This document shows positions 1 to 10,831 of a stretch of DNA of 64,000 bases, one piece after another (within the stretch, counting starts at the first letter, position 1; every line of letters begins with the position of its first letter). The notes under the pieces are model-generated. The model did no database searches and was not told the DNA's origin. It saw nothing but the letters and a program-made list of their open reading frames with translations. This stretch comes from Oscillatoriophycideae cyanobacterium NC_groundwater_1537_Pr4_S-0.65um_50_18 (lineage in GTDB: Bacteria; Cyanobacteriota; Cyanobacteriia; Elainellales; Elainellaceae): NCBI GenBank assembly GCA_016208305.1, contig JACQYI010000036.1, forward strand, positions 62,001 through 126,000. Direction: 5' to 3'. The position numbers were made by a program, and so were the translations under genes.

Positions 1-87
1 AGTCGTTGTTGTCGTTGGTGCAGCACAGGCTGCTAATGCTGCCACTGAGAGCGACACTGCTAGCAGTGTAGAATTCCACTTACGCAT
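1..87 (-). CDS. Lipoprotein, N-terminal fragment
   Basis: Only the first 29 codons lie in the window. Read on the minus strand from ATG at 87 they give a signal peptide: positive start (MRKW), a hydrophobic stretch (about residues 7-20), then the lipobox L-A-A-C with the cysteine at residue 21, followed by a threonine-rich linker. This predicts a lipid-anchored exported protein. A good ribosome binding site (AAGGAG) sits upstream. The mature domain is outside the window, so the function cannot be told; solute-binding proteins of ABC transporters often start this way. Confidence 0.7.
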   Translation of the reverse strand, partial: MRKWNSTLLAVSLSVAALAACAAPTTTTT

Positions 88-470
88 ATTCTCGTACTTG
101 CTCCTTACAACTGGAAAAATGAATTTGTTATCACAGGCGTAATCTGGCACTTAATCCGTCAGAAATTTTCTTAAGATTAAGTGATAACTTAGCTGATATC
201 CTACTGCCTCACTAGCCACTAGCGCTAAGTTATGTTGAAAAATGCAACTTGGGTTGCTGGACAGCAGCTATTACTTGTGCAGATGAGTTACCTGTGGAAA
301 TGAGTTACCTATGAAATGAGTGAGAGATTCTCTAACTAGGCGGGACTAGTTCCTAAGCATTCCATTGCTAGGGGGAACAGTTTTGTATCAAGCTTCACAT
401 CTCTCGGAAAATTAGGGGTTTGTATACTCATTTTTGGGGTTGAGTCTCGCATCATCCAACCGCCTCGGCC
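88..470. other. Intergenic region, divergent promoter area
   Basis: No gene is visible between the lipoprotein start and the small membrane protein. The region must hold the promoters of both divergent genes. The only structure seen is an imperfect tandem repeat of about 17 bases near 283-325, with ATGAGTTACCT occurring twice. Confidence 0.5.
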
Positions 471-512
471 TTGATTAAGCAAGAAAAATTAGGATTTCAG
501 CCGAAAATCTCT

Positions 513-872
513 ATGAGTCCTCCCGATCGCCTAAAAGAAGAAAATCTTAAACGCCTGCAAATGTTTATTTACCTCGTGCCAGTAGTGGGCTTTTTTCCTG
601 CCCTGTGGACGCTTTATCGAGGCAAGGGCGATCGGGAGCTGCTCAATGCCAGCCGTTTGACCATAACCTTGGCAGGGGGCTGGCTACTGGGATATTTACT
701 TCTGGGAGCCGGAGCCGTCACCTTCGAGAGTGTGAGTCTCCAAATGCTAATTTTGGCCAGTCTGCTGACCTCTGGATATTTTGTCATCAACATTGTGCTG
801 ATGGTGCGCTTGTGGCAGCATAAGGCGCTACGATTGCCGGGGGTGAGCCAATTGGGCGATCGCTTGCCCTAG
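513..872 (+). CDS. Small membrane protein of unknown function
   Basis: About 120 residues with three hydrophobic segments: one around the sequence MFIYLVPVVGFFPALW, one around LAGGWLLGYLLLGAG, and one in the C-terminal third ending in MVRLW. The reading frame is open from a TTG at 471, which would add 14 polar residues; I prefer the ATG at 513, but neither start has a clear ribosome binding site. It lies 150 bases before the LCP-family gene on the same strand, so a role at the cell envelope is possible but unproven. I do not recognise the family. Confidence 0.65.
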   Translation: MSPPDRLKEENLKRLQMFIYLVPVVGFFPALWTLYRGKGDRELLNASRLTITLAGGWLLGYLLLGAGAVTFESVSLQMLILASLLTSGYFVINIVLMVRLWQHKALRLPGVSQLGDRLP

Positions 873-1024
873 TCACCCACGCTATGAGCGCTGACTAGAA
901 CCTGCGAATTGTGAGAAACAGGCAATAAGTTTGTGAGTTTCAGGTTCTAACTTCGCAATTCCAGACTAAACTTGAATCTCGTTTGTTTCTATGCTCCCCC
1001 TACCCCTAGCGTGCGAGGCAGTTT

Positions 1025-2476
1025 GTGGCTCTTAACGTTTCCAATTCCTCTCCTTCTCCTATGAAGCCACCAGAGCAGCATCGCTACCGTCGCTGGCTAT
1101 GGCTAGCGTTAGGAATGGCAGGAATTGCCACAATTTCCGCAACGGCTGGGGCACTACTGGCAGTGTCCATGTCCAGTACGCCGCTGGCACAGCGACAGCT
1201 TACCCCCGAAGAAGCTAAAGTCTTCAACCAAGGTACGATGTCCAACAGTGATCTGAACTTGCCGACGCTGACTCGTCCGGTCAATATTTTGGTTTTGGGC
1301 ACAAAAGTTTTAGCTTCTGACGTGGCGAACCCGCCGAGCGATTCTCAAAATCTGAGTTACGACCCCACGATTAACTCTTTAGAAGGGCTATCCGATACGA
1401 TGCTGCTGCTGCGGTTCGACCCAGCCAATCAGCAGCTCACCGCTCTATCGATTCCGCGTGACACCCGCACTTTGGTTGAAGGCAGGCTGACTAAAATTAA
1501 CGAAGCCAATGCCGTTGGCGGCCCTGCCTCAGCAGCCAAAGCCGTCAGCGATTTGCTGGGCGGCATTGGCATCGATCGCTATGTCCGTATTAATGTTTTG
1601 GGGGTGGGCAAACTGATCGATGCCTTAGGGGGCGTCACGACCTATGTGCCACAAGACATGAACTATCAGGATGACACCCAGCATCTCTACATCAATCTCA
1701 AGCAGGGTGAGCAGCACCTCAACGGCGACCAAGCGCTTCAGCTTCTACGGTTTCGCTACGATCAAAACGGCGATATTGGCAGAATTCAACGCCAACAAAT
1801 GCTGATGCGATCGCTCATGGAACAAACGCTCAAGCCGACAACGATCGCCAATTTGCCTCAAATTCTCTCTATCGTTCAGTCCCACATTGACACAAACCTC
1901 AGCGTTGAAGAGCTGGTTGCCCTAGCCGGATTTGCTGCCAAGACCGATCGCGCCAAAGTTCGGATGCTAATGATTCCTGGCGATTTTAACTCTGATGGTC
2001 AATTTGAAACAAGCTACTGGTTGCCTGATCCTGATCGAATTACGACTTTAGTCAGCCGTTATTTTGGTATCGCTGCGCCTGATTACGCTCCTGACTCTCA
2101 GACAGTCGTCAGAGTGGTGCTACAAGACAGTACAGGAAAACCTGAAATTGCTGAGAAGGCAACGCAAAGACTGGGAGCCAATGGCTACAGCAACGCATTT
2201 GTAGACAATCCCTGGAGTCAGCCCTTAGATAAGACGCGGATTATCGCACAGCAGGGAAATACAGAAGTGGCCGAAGCCATTCATCAAGTTTTGGGCTTTG
2301 GGGAAGTGTTAACCGAAAGTACAGGTAGCTTAGAATCTGATGTCACAATTCGTCTAGGAAAAGATGCATTGCCCATCTTACAACCTGAAGCATCCCCACT
2401 GGCCTCGCCAGCCGTTTCACCTCCTGCTTCTGGCGAAGCGGCCTTACCTTCACCCTTGCCTGCTGATGTCAATTGA
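1025..2476 (+). CDS. LytR-CpsA-Psr (LCP) family cell-wall ligase
   Basis: LCP proteins are membrane-anchored phosphotransferases that attach anionic polymers from lipid carriers to peptidoglycan. The GTG-started protein (483 residues) has a short cytoplasmic N-terminus, one membrane helix (about residues 24-48), then the LCP catalytic domain with its conserved landmarks: DTMLLLRFDP, the SIPRDTR motif with the catalytic arginines, and RFRYDQNGDIGRIQRQQ near the domain end. A LytR C-terminal-type domain follows (VVRVVLQDSTG region), then a Pro/Ala/Ser-rich tail. Length and domain order are normal for cyanobacterial members. It stands alone apart from the small membrane protein upstream. Confidence 0.92.
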   Translation: MALNVSNSSPSPMKPPEQHRYRRWLWLALGMAGIATISATAGALLAVSMSSTPLAQRQLTPEEAKVFNQGTMSNSDLNLPTLTRPVNILVLGTKVLASDVANPPSDSQNLSYDPTINSLEGLSDTMLLLRFDPANQQLTALSIPRDTRTLVEGRLTKINEANAVGGPASAAKAVSDLLGGIGIDRYVRINVLGVGKLIDALGGVTTYVPQDMNYQDDTQHLYINLKQGEQHLNGDQALQLLRFRYDQNGDIGRIQRQQMLMRSLMEQTLKPTTIANLPQILSIVQSHIDTNLSVEELVALAGFAAKTDRAKVRMLMIPGDFNSDGQFETSYWLPDPDRITTLVSRYFGIAAPDYAPDSQTVVRVVLQDSTGKPEIAEKATQRLGANGYSNAFVDNPWSQPLDKTRIIAQQGNTEVAEAIHQVLGFGEVLTESTGSLESDVTIRLGKDALPILQPEASPLASPAVSPPASGEAALPSPLPADVN

Positions 2477-3420
2477 TATCATCGACTACCGGGGGTAAAG
2501 TGGGCACTGCTCACATAAATGCTTCGCTAAAATCATCCTCTCGGCCTTCTCTATCCATTCATCAATTAACCCGATCGCTCGTGGTAGACAGTACTCATCC
2601 TATCTATCTGCGATCCAAACCAAAGACAGCTCAGAGTAGACTCCCAAACAAGTCTTTCGTAGGTAGCTGGTGCAAAAGGCAAGACTTTACAGTTTTTTTA
2701 TGATTCGCCCCAGAGATCGGTAATCCCTCTGAGGGAATTGGGGAGTCAGATGGTACACTACAAGATGTACATGTTGAGAAAGGTTGCAGTGCGTTGAAAC
2801 ACTTTCCCTCAATCGCTTTTCTTTGGATGCCTCTATGGTATCTAGAGACAAAGCTACAGCGTAGGCGGATGACCGACCCAGCGCTGTCTTGGGTAGACCG
2901 CTGTGAAGGACCCAGTATAAGCTGATCGACCTGTAATTACAGTTTGCAGATGGTTGAGTCGTTCTGCTGAAGATTTCGCCCTCAAGAAGCTAGGTATCGA
3001 CATACCCGATATCGGCAAGGCTAGATATTTTATCTTTAGCGTTCTGGCAAACTCGGTCGATCAGATACTTTGCGAAGAGTTTTATTAATTCAATAGCCAA
3101 GCTAAAAGGAATCGGGCTGAAACGCAAAGCCCAGTCTTTGGATGCGTAATGGCGAGTACAGCGCCTAGACAAACAGTTTCTCAAGGGTAACTTCTGGGTA
3201 AGTTAACTTCAAGGGCTAGTTTTAAAGGTTAGTGCTAGGGCTGCACTTGAAAATCAAGCTGCGATCGCCTTCTATGTCTCCAGGTTTCTGGTGCCATAAG
3301 CACTTGTCTGCACCGCATTGCGCCTCTGCAAAAGATTGCCGCGCATGAGCATCGCCCAAATTCCGATTCCTGTCCTTACTCAGATGCTTTTATGCATTTC
3401 AATCTTTTTGGAGTTTCATC
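2477..3420. other. Long intergenic region (about 940 bp)
   Basis: No convincing gene. Short open frames (2473-2703 plus, 2990-3184 minus) have low-complexity or unrecognisable products and no ribosome binding sites. No tRNA, riboswitch or terminator could be identified by eye. The stretch could hold a decayed gene or a non-coding RNA. The last 100 bases are the leader of the SpeY gene. Confidence 0.4.
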
Positions 3421-4638
3421 ATGTCTAAATTGCTCAGCCGCAAAATTGCACCCGCCCCCATGCCTGCCGAAATCAGTGTCGTTGATCTGATTGACGGTTA
3501 CTTTACCGCCTACAATTCAGCGCGCCTGCGAGAAATCTGCCATCTCCTGAGCCAAGAAGTGATGCGCGATGGCGTCACGGTTGGCATGAGCTTGTCCGGT
3601 GCGATGACACCTGCCGGATTTGGGGTTTCGGTTTTGGCTCCTTTGATGCGTCATGGCTTTGTCGATTGGATCATCAGCACAGGTGCCAATCTTTATCACG
3701 ACATGCACTATGGCTTAGGGCTGGATCTGTACTCTAGCAATCCTTTTGTAGATGATGTAAAACTCCGCCAGGAAGGACGGATTCGCATCTATGACATTGT
3801 GTTTGGCTATGATGTGCTGCTGGAAACGGATGCATTCATCCGAGAACTGCTCCGGGCTGAGCCATTTCAGAAGCGCATGGGTACGGCTGAGTTTCATCAC
3901 CTGCTGGGTAAATATGTTCATGAAGTTGAAAAACAGCTTGGGGTCAAGAATCCTTGTTTGCTCTCTACAGCCTATGAGTGCGGCGTTCCCATCTACACCT
4001 CTTCTCCAGGAGATAGCTCGATCGGCATGAACGTTGCAGCGCTGGCGTTAGAAGGCTCCAAGCTAGTGATTGATCCTTCAATTGATGTCAACGAAACGGC
4101 AGCGATCGCCTATGCAGCGCGAGATGTCGATGCTAACGGCGTCGAAGGCAAGAGCGCAGCGCTGATTATTGGCGGCGGTAGCCCTAAGAATTTCCTACTG
4201 CAAACTCAGCCGCAAATTCATGAGGTGCTGGGACTAGAGGAGCGGGGGCATGATTACTTTATTCAGGTGACTGATGCACGCCCCGACACAGGCGGACTCT
4301 CTGGCGCAACACCCGCAGAAGCAGTAAGCTGGGGCAAAATTGATCCCGATGAGTTGCCCAGCACTATTGTCTGCTACACCGACAGCACGATCGCTTTACC
4401 CATCCTCACGGCCTATGTGGTCAACCAATGCCCTCCGCGTTCCTTAAAGCGTCTGTACGATCGCCGGGAAGAACTCCTAGAGCGGTTGCGATCGGATTAT
4501 CTCGCTGCAAAAGCTTCACAGCCTGAGCAGCCTACTGCCGCAGTGGCCAAGACCCTGACGGAACAGCCGACCTGGGAATCTAGACAGCCTATTGCAACCT
4601 ATCCTTGCGGTACACCAATCCACAATGGGCATCGGTAA
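3421..4638 (+). CDS. speY: Deoxyhypusine-synthase-like homospermidine synthase
   Basis: The 405-residue protein belongs to the deoxyhypusine synthase family. Bacteria lack the eukaryotic target eIF5A, and bacterial members are thought to transfer the aminobutyl group of spermidine to putrescine, making homospermidine. Family features seen: the N-terminal [12 protein letters not shown] nucleotide-binding stretch, [10 protein letters not shown], and the active-site motif AVSWGKI, where K306 matches the lysine that forms the covalent enzyme intermediate in human deoxyhypusine synthase. A GGAG-like ribosome binding site precedes the ATG. The C-terminal tail (about 370-405) is variable. Homospermidine activity is inferred from the family; the fold and active-site lysine are clear. 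Confidence 0.88.
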   Translation: MSKLLSRKIAPAPMPAEISVVDLIDGYFTAYNSARLREICHLLSQEVMRDGVTVGMSLSGAMTPAGFGVSVLAPLMRHGFVDWIISTGANLYHDMHYGLGLDLYSSNPFVDDVKLRQEGRIRIYDIVFGYDVLLETDAFIRELLRAEPFQKRMGTAEFHHLLGKYVHEVEKQLGVKNPCLLSTAYECGVPIYTSSPGDSSIGMNVAALALEGSKLVIDPSIDVNETAAIAYAARDVDANGVEGKSAALIIGGGSPKNFLLQTQPQIHEVLGLEERGHDYFIQVTDARPDTGGLSGATPAEAVSWGKIDPDELPSTIVCYTDSTIALPILTAYVVNQCPPRSLKRLYDRREELLERLRSDYLAAKASQPEQPTAAVAKTLTEQPTWESRQPIATYPCGTPIHNGHR

Positions 4639-4714
4639 GTCTGCCGGAAGTCGAAGCCGTTAGAGCAAACCATTAGCAACGCTTTTGAGATGTAGAAGAA
4701 CCATAAACAATCAG

Positions 4715-4751
4715 CAATAAAAAGAGAGGCTTGAAGCCTCCCTTTTTATTG
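4715..4751. terminator. Bidirectional intrinsic terminator
   Basis: A nearly perfect inverted repeat with GAGGCTT/AAGCCTC in its core, flanked by an A-tract on one side and a T-tract on the other. It sits between the convergent SpeY and infB genes and can end transcription from both sides. Confidence 0.85.
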
Positions 4752-4820
4752 CTGTAATCCCGTTATTTAGGGCGTTTTTGATGGCGCGCGGGGCGCGCCA
4801 CTAAAATGGCTGCTCTAAGA

Positions 4821-7800
4821 TTAAACCGAGAGCGTCCGACGCTTCGAGACTAGACGGAAGGCATCTACAAGATCACCCTCAACCCAATCTTTGAAGTTGT
4901 CTAGACCAATACCGCACTCATAGCCTGAGTTAACTTCCTTCACGTCATCCTTCATCCGTTTCAGGGAGTCTAGATTGCCTTCATGCACAACGACATTCTT
5001 GCGTAAGACTCGGACACGGCAGTTGCGGACAATCTTGCCTGACAGAACATAACACCCTGCCACTGCGCCCCGACCAACTGGGAAGACGGCACGTACTTCG
5101 ATCTGACCCAGTGGCTCTTCCACCATCTCCGGATCGAGCAGACCCTCCATTGCCGCTTGGATATCCTCCAGCAGCTTGTAGATGATGTTGTAGTCACGGA
5201 CATCTACACCTGCGGTGTCTGCCGCTAAGCGCGCACCGCTCGCAAAGGTGGTGTTAAAGCCCACAATCACTGCCGAGCTGGCGGCTGCTAGGTCAACATC
5301 AGTCTCAGTGATTTCTCCAGGCGCAGCCAGCAAGACACGCACCTGAACTTCTTTCTGAGGCAACTGTTGCAGAGCGCCCAAAAGCGCCTCTACCGAACCC
5401 TGAACGTCAGCCTTCAGGATAAGGTTGAGTTCTTTAAGCTCACCTTCTTGAGCCTGAGCCGAGATCGTATTGAGACTGACCCGACGAGAAGCCATAGCCT
5501 GCTGGAGGCGAGACTGACGCTGCTGATCCATTCGACTCGAAGCAACTGCCCGAGCTTCTTTCTCATCAGCATAAACTTCAAACTCATCACCCGCTGCCGG
5601 AACATCGCCCAGCCCTAGCACCTCTACTGCAAAGGAAGGAGAAGCAGCTGTGACGCGCTTGCCGCGATCGTCCACCATTGCCCGCACCTTACCAAATACA
5701 GAGCCAGCTACCAAAATGTTGCCGACCTTGAGAGTACCGTTCTGAATAATCAGCGTCGCTACTGGACCACGAGATTTGTCCAGGTTGGCTTCAATGACCG
5801 TCCCTCTGGCTGAGCGATCGGGGTTAGCACTCAGATCTTCAACTTCTGCCACCAGCAGAATCATTTCCAGCAGCGTATCTAGATTTTCACCATTGATAGC
5901 GCTCACCGGAACCATGATCGTGTCGCCGCCCCATTCTTCAGAGACTAGGCCATACTCGGTCAGCTCTTGCTTAACCCGTTCAGGCTGCGCTCCTTCTTTG
6001 TCGATCTTGTTGATCGCCACAATGAGCGGCACTCCCGCAGCTTTAGCATGGCTAATGGCCTCTATGGTCTGAGGACGAACGCCATCATCAGCGGCTACTA
6101 CAAGAATGGCAATGTCTGTCACCCTCGCACCCCGTGCCCGCATAGCCGTAAAGGCTTCGTGACCCGGAGTATCTAGGAAGACCACTTGCTGAGTCTTGCC
6201 ATCATGCTCTACATCGACATGATAAGCACCGATGTGCTGCGTAATGCCTCCCGCCTCGCCTTGTGCCACCTTGGTTTTGCGGATGGAATCGAGCAGTGTC
6301 GTCTTACCATGATCGACGTGACCCATGATGGTAACAACGGGTGGACGGCGCTGTAGGCTGTCCATGTCAGCGAAGTCCAGCATTTCGGTGACTTTCTTGG
6401 CTTCGGCCTCGGCCTCACCTGTTTCCACCTCAATCTCAAATTCCTTCGCCACCATAGCGGCAGTTGGAATATCAAGAATTTGGTTGATATTGGCAGCAAT
6501 CCCCTTAATAAACAGAACCTTAATTAGCTCAGTTTCAGGCACTACCAACAAGTCGGCTAAATCATGCACAGATAGGCTGTTCGTTAAGACCAAGTGCTCA
6601 GGACGCTGACGCACTTCTTCTTGACGCCGATCGCGCCGGAAGCCTCTAGAAGAAGACTCGCCGCCCGTCGATCGCTTATTTCTCTGAGGCGCAGCAGCCG
6701 TTGGCTTACTCACCTGACCCGGTTTGCCCTTGGGCTTAGGTGGACGCGCTAGAGAGAGACTCACCTGAATCGGGCTAGGCTCATCGCTGTTGCTGTCATC
6801 CTCATCTAAGAGCGCTTCTAGATCGATCTCATCATCGTCTTCGACAACCGCTTGAGTCCGGCTCCGCTTTGCTTTCGGAGCAGCAGCCTTAGCGCTTTCT
6901 GCCTCTTCCTCTTCTTCTTCCCAAGATTTATTTCGCTTAGGCGGACGAGGCGGGGTGGGACGGCGGAGATCATCAGTCCCGTCTGCTCCACCTGAAGGTG
7001 CGCCAGGGGTTACTGCTACCTTGCCGCTGTCGTCCGTGCCGCCGCTGGGGCGAACGGGCTTCAGCCGTAGTTCGATCGCAGGCTTGGGTCTGAGGGCAGT
7101 TTCGCCACCCGCTGTGCGATCGACTCGTCGAGGAGCATCCTTAATCGGAGCAGCAACGCCAGAGCGAACGGGTTCTCGCATGCCTTCACCTTCAGAAGTG
7201 GCCGTCTTGGCGCGCTTTAGTAAAGGACGACTGACTAGGTTGGGCAAAGGCGCATCTGCTCTAGCCGCAGGCCGAGGCGGTGGGGTCAGCTCAACTGGCT
7301 CGACAATCTTGGTGGCGATCGGCTCTGCAACCTGAACTTCAGGAAGCTCAGCGGCAGTTTCTTGCTGCTCTTCTGAGTCGGGCGTTAGCTCATCTAGATC
7401 TTCCTCTTCCACCAGAGACACGACATCTGAAGAGCTGGCCGCAGGCGGAGGTGTAGCAACTGCGGGAGTGCTGTTGGGACTAGCAGCTCTGACAGGGCGA
7501 ACGGGTAGACTAGGCTTAACCACTGCCCGAGGCGGTGAGGTGGGCAAAGCGCTGTCGGAATCTGATTCAGCATCGGGCCGCCGAGGAGGCTCAGCTAGAG
7601 GGCGATTGCGGCGAATCTCTAAAATCTGCTGCTTTTTGACAGGAGGAGGAGAAATCGACTGCCTTGGGGCAGTTGCGGGCGCAGAAGGGGCGGGATTAGG
7701 TCTGGAAGCGGAAGGCGAGTGCACATGCTTTTCGGCAGCAACTCGAATTCGTGCTGCTTCAGATTCTGTAATGGTGCTGCTGTGACTTTTGACCGAAATA

Positions 7801-7889
7801 CTTAGCTGATCACAGACTGCTAAAAGTTCTCTGTTATCCAAATTCAATTCCTTTGACAACTCGTATATTCTCACTTTTCCGTTGTTCAT
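4821..7889 (-). CDS. infB: Translation initiation factor IF-2
   Basis: IF-2 is the GTPase that brings initiator tRNA to the 30S ribosome. This 1022-residue protein has an N-terminal IF2N segment (residues 1-50, [12 protein letters not shown]), a very long Pro/Ala/Glu-rich linker (about 55-410), a second IF2N domain, and the G domain with all motifs: GHVDHGKT (G1), DTPGHEAF (G3), NKID (G4) and SAI (G5). Domains II-IV follow, ending in GDLVDAF. The length fits cyanobacterial IF-2, which has an enlarged N-terminus. It is the last gene of the rimP-nusA-ylxR-infB operon, with a 460-base spacer after ylxR that suggests it may also have its own promoter. Confidence 0.98.
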   Translation of the reverse strand: MNNGKVRIYELSKELNLDNRELLAVCDQLSISVKSHSSTITESEAARIRVAAEKHVHSPSASRPNPAPSAPATAPRQSISPPPVKKQQILEIRRNRPLAEPPRRPDAESDSDSALPTSPPRAVVKPSLPVRPVRAASPNSTPAVATPPPAASSSDVVSLVEEEDLDELTPDSEEQQETAAELPEVQVAEPIATKIVEPVELTPPPRPAARADAPLPNLVSRPLLKRAKTATSEGEGMREPVRSGVAAPIKDAPRRVDRTAGGETALRPKPAIELRLKPVRPSGGTDDSGKVAVTPGAPSGGADGTDDLRRPTPPRPPKRNKSWEEEEEEAESAKAAAPKAKRSRTQAVVEDDDEIDLEALLDEDDSNSDEPSPIQVSLSLARPPKPKGKPGQVSKPTAAAPQRNKRSTGGESSSRGFRRDRRQEEVRQRPEHLVLTNSLSVHDLADLLVVPETELIKVLFIKGIAANINQILDIPTAAMVAKEFEIEVETGEAEAEAKKVTEMLDFADMDSLQRRPPVVTIMGHVDHGKTTLLDSIRKTKVAQGEAGGITQHIGAYHVDVEHDGKTQQVVFLDTPGHEAFTAMRARGARVTDIAILVVAADDGVRPQTIEAISHAKAAGVPLIVAINKIDKEGAQPERVKQELTEYGLVSEEWGGDTIMVPVSAINGENLDTLLEMILLVAEVEDLSANPDRSARGTVIEANLDKSRGPVATLIIQNGTLKVGNILVAGSVFGKVRAMVDDRGKRVTAASPSFAVEVLGLGDVPAAGDEFEVYADEKEARAVASSRMDQQRQSRLQQAMASRRVSLNTISAQAQEGELKELNLILKADVQGSVEALLGALQQLPQKEVQVRVLLAAPGEITETDVDLAAASSAVIVGFNTTFASGARLAADTAGVDVRDYNIIYKLLEDIQAAMEGLLDPEMVEEPLGQIEVRAVFPVGRGAVAGCYVLSGKIVRNCRVRVLRKNVVVHEGNLDSLKRMKDDVKEVNSGYECGIGLDNFKDWVEGDLVDAFRLVSKRRTLSV

Positions 7890-8349
7890 CCACTACTTCC
7901 TCTGCGTCCCGATTGATTCTACATAATGACCTACTGTTTTTGTTAAAACTACGCTCAAGATCCTTAGATTTGAATGCAAATGCTCATGCTCAAGCCGCTA
8001 GTCACACTGTTGTAAAAGCCTGTTCTCGACTGCACTAGATTCAACCTTAAATGGTCTGAGGGAACCGCCATACATAGAAAACTCAATGCTTCTCAACCCG
8101 CTAAGATAGCTTTCTCTCCCATATTGCACGAATTTCCAGAAAAATGGAGGCAGCTTTTGGGCAGGATCCTTCCTCTTCAGAGCCACAACGCTCAGCCAGA
8201 GACTGCATGAATTGGCAGTCTATCCGACCTTGAGCGATCGCCCCATCGTTGTCACTCGACCTCCCGCAACGTCACATCCTTCAAGTTTCTAGTTTCGATG
8301 TCGTTTGTCCTTCCGTTTTACTTGTCTGTTTTGCTGACTTGGCTGCTGT
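7890..8349. other. Spacer between ylxR and infB
   Basis: This 460-base stretch within the operon has no convincing gene. A 62-codon minus-strand frame (7998-8186) has no recognisable product and a weak start. The space may hold an internal promoter or leader for infB. No T-tract hairpin was seen. Confidence 0.4.
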
Positions 8350-8685
8350 TTAAGGACTGCTGTCTGGCTTAGCGCTCTCGGTAATGGCGCTGTCTGTTGC
8401 AGTACTTTCAACCATCGTACTTCCTATCATCCTATCTGAGGCGGATAGGTGTTGCCACAGCGTTTGATAGATCTCTGGGGGAACCACTGCTTTTAGCGAT
8501 CGCCCTAGGCGGTCTTTTTTTTGAGCCAATTGCAGGCAGCTATGCTGTGGACATAGGTAGACCGATCGACCCATACCTTTTTCTAATTGTACCGTCCGAG
8601 ATGGAAACACTCGAACAATTCGCCAAAAATCTGCCTTGGGAGCGATCTTACGGCAGCTCACACAGCGGCGTTGGTTGGGTCGCAT
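8350..8685 (-). CDS. ylxR: YlxR family RNA-binding protein
   Basis: A 111-residue DUF448/YlxR protein. The domain fills residues 1-75 and carries the family motif RRCVSCRK near the start plus GRSVYLCP in the middle, so the four-cysteine pattern is largely visible; a short Ser/Thr-rich tail follows. YlxR proteins lie between nusA and infB in many bacteria; one member (RnpM) was reported to bind and modulate RNase P RNA. Start ATG is nine bases after the nusA stop, which points to translational coupling. Confidence 0.93.
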   Translation of the reverse strand: MRPNQRRCVSCRKIAPKADFWRIVRVFPSRTVQLEKGMGRSVYLCPQHSCLQLAQKKDRLGRSLKAVVPPEIYQTLWQHLSASDRMIGSTMVESTATDSAITESAKPDSSP

Positions 8686-8694
8686 AGGGTGTCC

Positions 8695-10080
8695 TTACGC
8701 CTGAGGGCGTTGGATCGCTTCGCTAGCTTCAACACCGAAACCATCGGCGATAGCTGGACTTCCTGCCTCGCCTGATTCTTCTGGATCTTCCTCCTGCGGT
8801 AGCTCAGGAGTTTCATCTTGCTCTAAGGCATCCAATTCCTCCATTTCTTCTTCTAACTCTTCTTCTAACTCTTCCTCTTCCCACTCAGATTCACGGTATT
8901 GGCGACGCTCTTCGGCTAAAGCCTCGATTTTGCGATCTTCAGCTTCATAGTCGTATTTTGCGGAATCTTTGATGTCAATTTTCCAACCCGTTAGACGAGC
9001 AGCCAATCGCACATTTTGGCCTTCCTTGCCGATCGCCAAGCTGAGCTGATCGTCAGGAACCAGCACATGGGCTTGGCGATCGTCTGGGTTAACCAGCCGC
9101 ACCTCTTCTACACGCGCCGGACTCAGCGCATTGGCAATATAGGTGGCGGGGTCGGGCGACCAACGAATCACATCGATCTTCTCGCCGCGTAGCTCATTGA
9201 CCACAACTTGAATGCGCGATCCGCGTGCACCAATGCAGGCTCCAACCGGATCAACATCCCGCTCTAGCGTATCGACAGCAATTTTAGTCCGAGGCCCAAC
9301 TGAGCGAGAGGGAGGGTTGGCTTCACGGGCAACTGCCACAATCCGAACGATTTCTTCCTCAATTTCTGGAACTTCAGTGGCAAACAGATCCACCACTAAT
9401 CCAGCATCTGCTCTAGAAACCAGCAGCTGTGGGCCACGATGGGAGCCTTCTAGCACCTTTTTGAGAAAGATGCGGAAAGTGGCATTTGCCCGATAGTTGT
9501 CGTTGGGCAATTGGTCACGCTTCAGCAGTTCGGCTTCCACTTCTGGCTGCCCAAAGCCGCTTGTCACAGCCATAATTACAGACTGCCGCTCAAACCGCAG
9601 CACTCTGGCTTGCAGAATGGTGCCTTCCAACTCTTGAAATTCTTCTTGAACCAGTTTGCGCTGCTGATCACGCAGTTTCTGCGCCAACACCTGCTTGGTT
9701 TGAATAGCCGCCATTCGACCAAATTCACCCTGTTCAGGTGTGACATCTAGCACCACCGTATCGCCTAGCTGAGCCTCGGCTGCGACTTCCTGCACTTCAT
9801 CTAAAGCAATTTGATGGTCGGCGTTAGAAACCGCTTCGACAATCGTTTTGGTCGCCAAGACTCGGAAGCCTTCATCTTCAATATCTAGCTCGACTTCAAA
9901 GTTGTTGAAGTACTCTTCGTCAAAGATAGAGCTGTCTGGACGGTGGGTACGACGATAGCGTTCATAGCCTTTGAGCAAGGCTTCTCGCAGGGCAGCCTGA
10001 ACGGCATGTTTGGGCAAGTTACGATCGCGACTGATGCCGTCGATCATGTCTTGTAGCCCTGGTAGAGTGACCATTGACAT
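8695..10080 (-). CDS. nusA: Transcription termination/antitermination factor NusA
   Basis: NusA binds RNA polymerase and nascent RNA and controls pausing, termination and antitermination. The 461-residue protein shows the N-terminal polymerase-binding domain (1-125), an S1 domain (about 130-200), and KH1/KH2 domains (about 225-375) with the signatures VGACIGARGSRIQ and SLAIGKEGQNVRLAARLTGW. The C-terminal tail is strongly acidic (EEEELEEELEEEMEEL) in place of the AR repeats of Escherichia coli NusA, which is usual for cyanobacteria. It lies between rimP and ylxR. Confidence 0.97.
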   Translation of the reverse strand: MSMVTLPGLQDMIDGISRDRNLPKHAVQAALREALLKGYERYRRTHRPDSSIFDEEYFNNFEVELDIEDEGFRVLATKTIVEAVSNADHQIALDEVQEVAAEAQLGDTVVLDVTPEQGEFGRMAAIQTKQVLAQKLRDQQRKLVQEEFQELEGTILQARVLRFERQSVIMAVTSGFGQPEVEAELLKRDQLPNDNYRANATFRIFLKKVLEGSHRGPQLLVSRADAGLVVDLFATEVPEIEEEIVRIVAVAREANPPSRSVGPRTKIAVDTLERDVDPVGACIGARGSRIQVVVNELRGEKIDVIRWSPDPATYIANALSPARVEEVRLVNPDDRQAHVLVPDDQLSLAIGKEGQNVRLAARLTGWKIDIKDSAKYDYEAEDRKIEALAEERRQYRESEWEEEELEEELEEEMEELDALEQDETPELPQEEDPEESGEAGSPAIADGFGVEASEAIQRPQA

Positions 10081-10157
10081 AGGATGAACCTCGTTACGAG
10101 TTTTAGATTATTAAGTTCTGAGCAGTAGAGTTTTGGAGCAAGCGCGGCGATCGCAGA

Positions 10158-10619
10158 TTACGATCGATCAACCAATTGCACTTTACTCACGAGGTGACGG
10201 GGAATGGCGATCCCCCGACCTTTTTGGTTAAGAAAAACCGTCGTATCATCCCGTCCCACCAAGTTGCCTGTCCAGGATACATGCCCCTCATAGGACTCAT
10301 CAGCCGTGACCACAACAGGAAATCCTTTAAAAGAAATAAATTCTCGATCGGTTTCTAGCGATCGAGAAATCCCTGGGCTAGAGACTTCCAGAACGTAAGG
10401 TTCGGGAATGAGATTGACGGCATCTAAAGCAGCCTCTAAAGCATGACTCATGCGTTCACAGTCGCTGAGGCTCGTGTCGTCTTGCCGATTGCGAATATCG
10501 ACCCGGAGCACAGGCGGACTTTGATTGGTCTGAAACACAGCCCCTACCACATCAAGTTCGAGCGTTGCCGCAACTGGAGTGGCTAAGTCGATAACTTTGG
10601 GAATTAAGGGATGAGTCAT
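10158..10619 (-). CDS. rimP: Ribosome maturation factor RimP
   Basis: A 153-residue RimP, needed for 30S subunit maturation. The two-domain pattern is clear: an N-terminal alpha/beta domain with VLRVDIRN and the S-DCERMSHALEAALD helix, the YVLEVSSPGISR signature near residue 102, then a small SH3-like C-terminal domain (GNLVGRDDTTVFLNQKGRGIAIP). It is the first gene of the rimP-nusA-ylxR-infB operon, whose promoter should be in the 200 bases upstream. Confidence 0.95.
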   Translation of the reverse strand: MTHPLIPKVIDLATPVAATLELDVVGAVFQTNQSPPVLRVDIRNRQDDTSLSDCERMSHALEAALDAVNLIPEPYVLEVSSPGISRSLETDREFISFKGFPVVVTADESYEGHVSWTGNLVGRDDTTVFLNQKGRGIAIPRHLVSKVQLVDRS

Positions 10620-10720
10620 GATCAGAGGACAGAAGATTCAATTAAATCTAGAATTGAGCAGGCAGATGCAGTGAGCTTTTAGAGGCTGATTGTGAGATCA
10701 AATGCCTCCAAAACTAAAAA

Positions 10721-10758
10721 AAGTGGGCAATGACCCACTTCCAGACGGAATGACGTCT
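10721..10758 (-). terminator. Intrinsic terminator with second hairpin
   Basis: The inverted repeat AAGTGGG/CCCACTT (10721-10740) is followed, in minus-strand reading, by a run of Ts, the pattern of a Rho-independent terminator for the gene ending at 10832. A second small hairpin (AGACG/CGTCT, 10743-10758) sits directly before it. Confidence 0.75.
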
Positions 10759-10831
10759 CAACAACAAAAAGTAGGGACACGAACCATCCCTGCCCGCTAT
10801 AAGTCTAGCGCAAGGGTTTTAGATAGCGCCA

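Noticed and set aside
2473-2703. Plus-strand frame directly after the LCP gene
   Set aside because: Ser/Lys/Arg-rich product without any fold features; it starts inside the LCP stop region.
2990-3184. Minus-strand frame of 64 codons in the 2477-3420 gap
   Set aside because: No ribosome binding site and no recognisable motif; might be a decayed gene, but this cannot be supported.
6955-7335. Plus-strand frame of 126 codons inside infB
   Set aside because: It is the mirror of the low-complexity Pro/Ala-rich linker of IF-2; composition explains the open frame.
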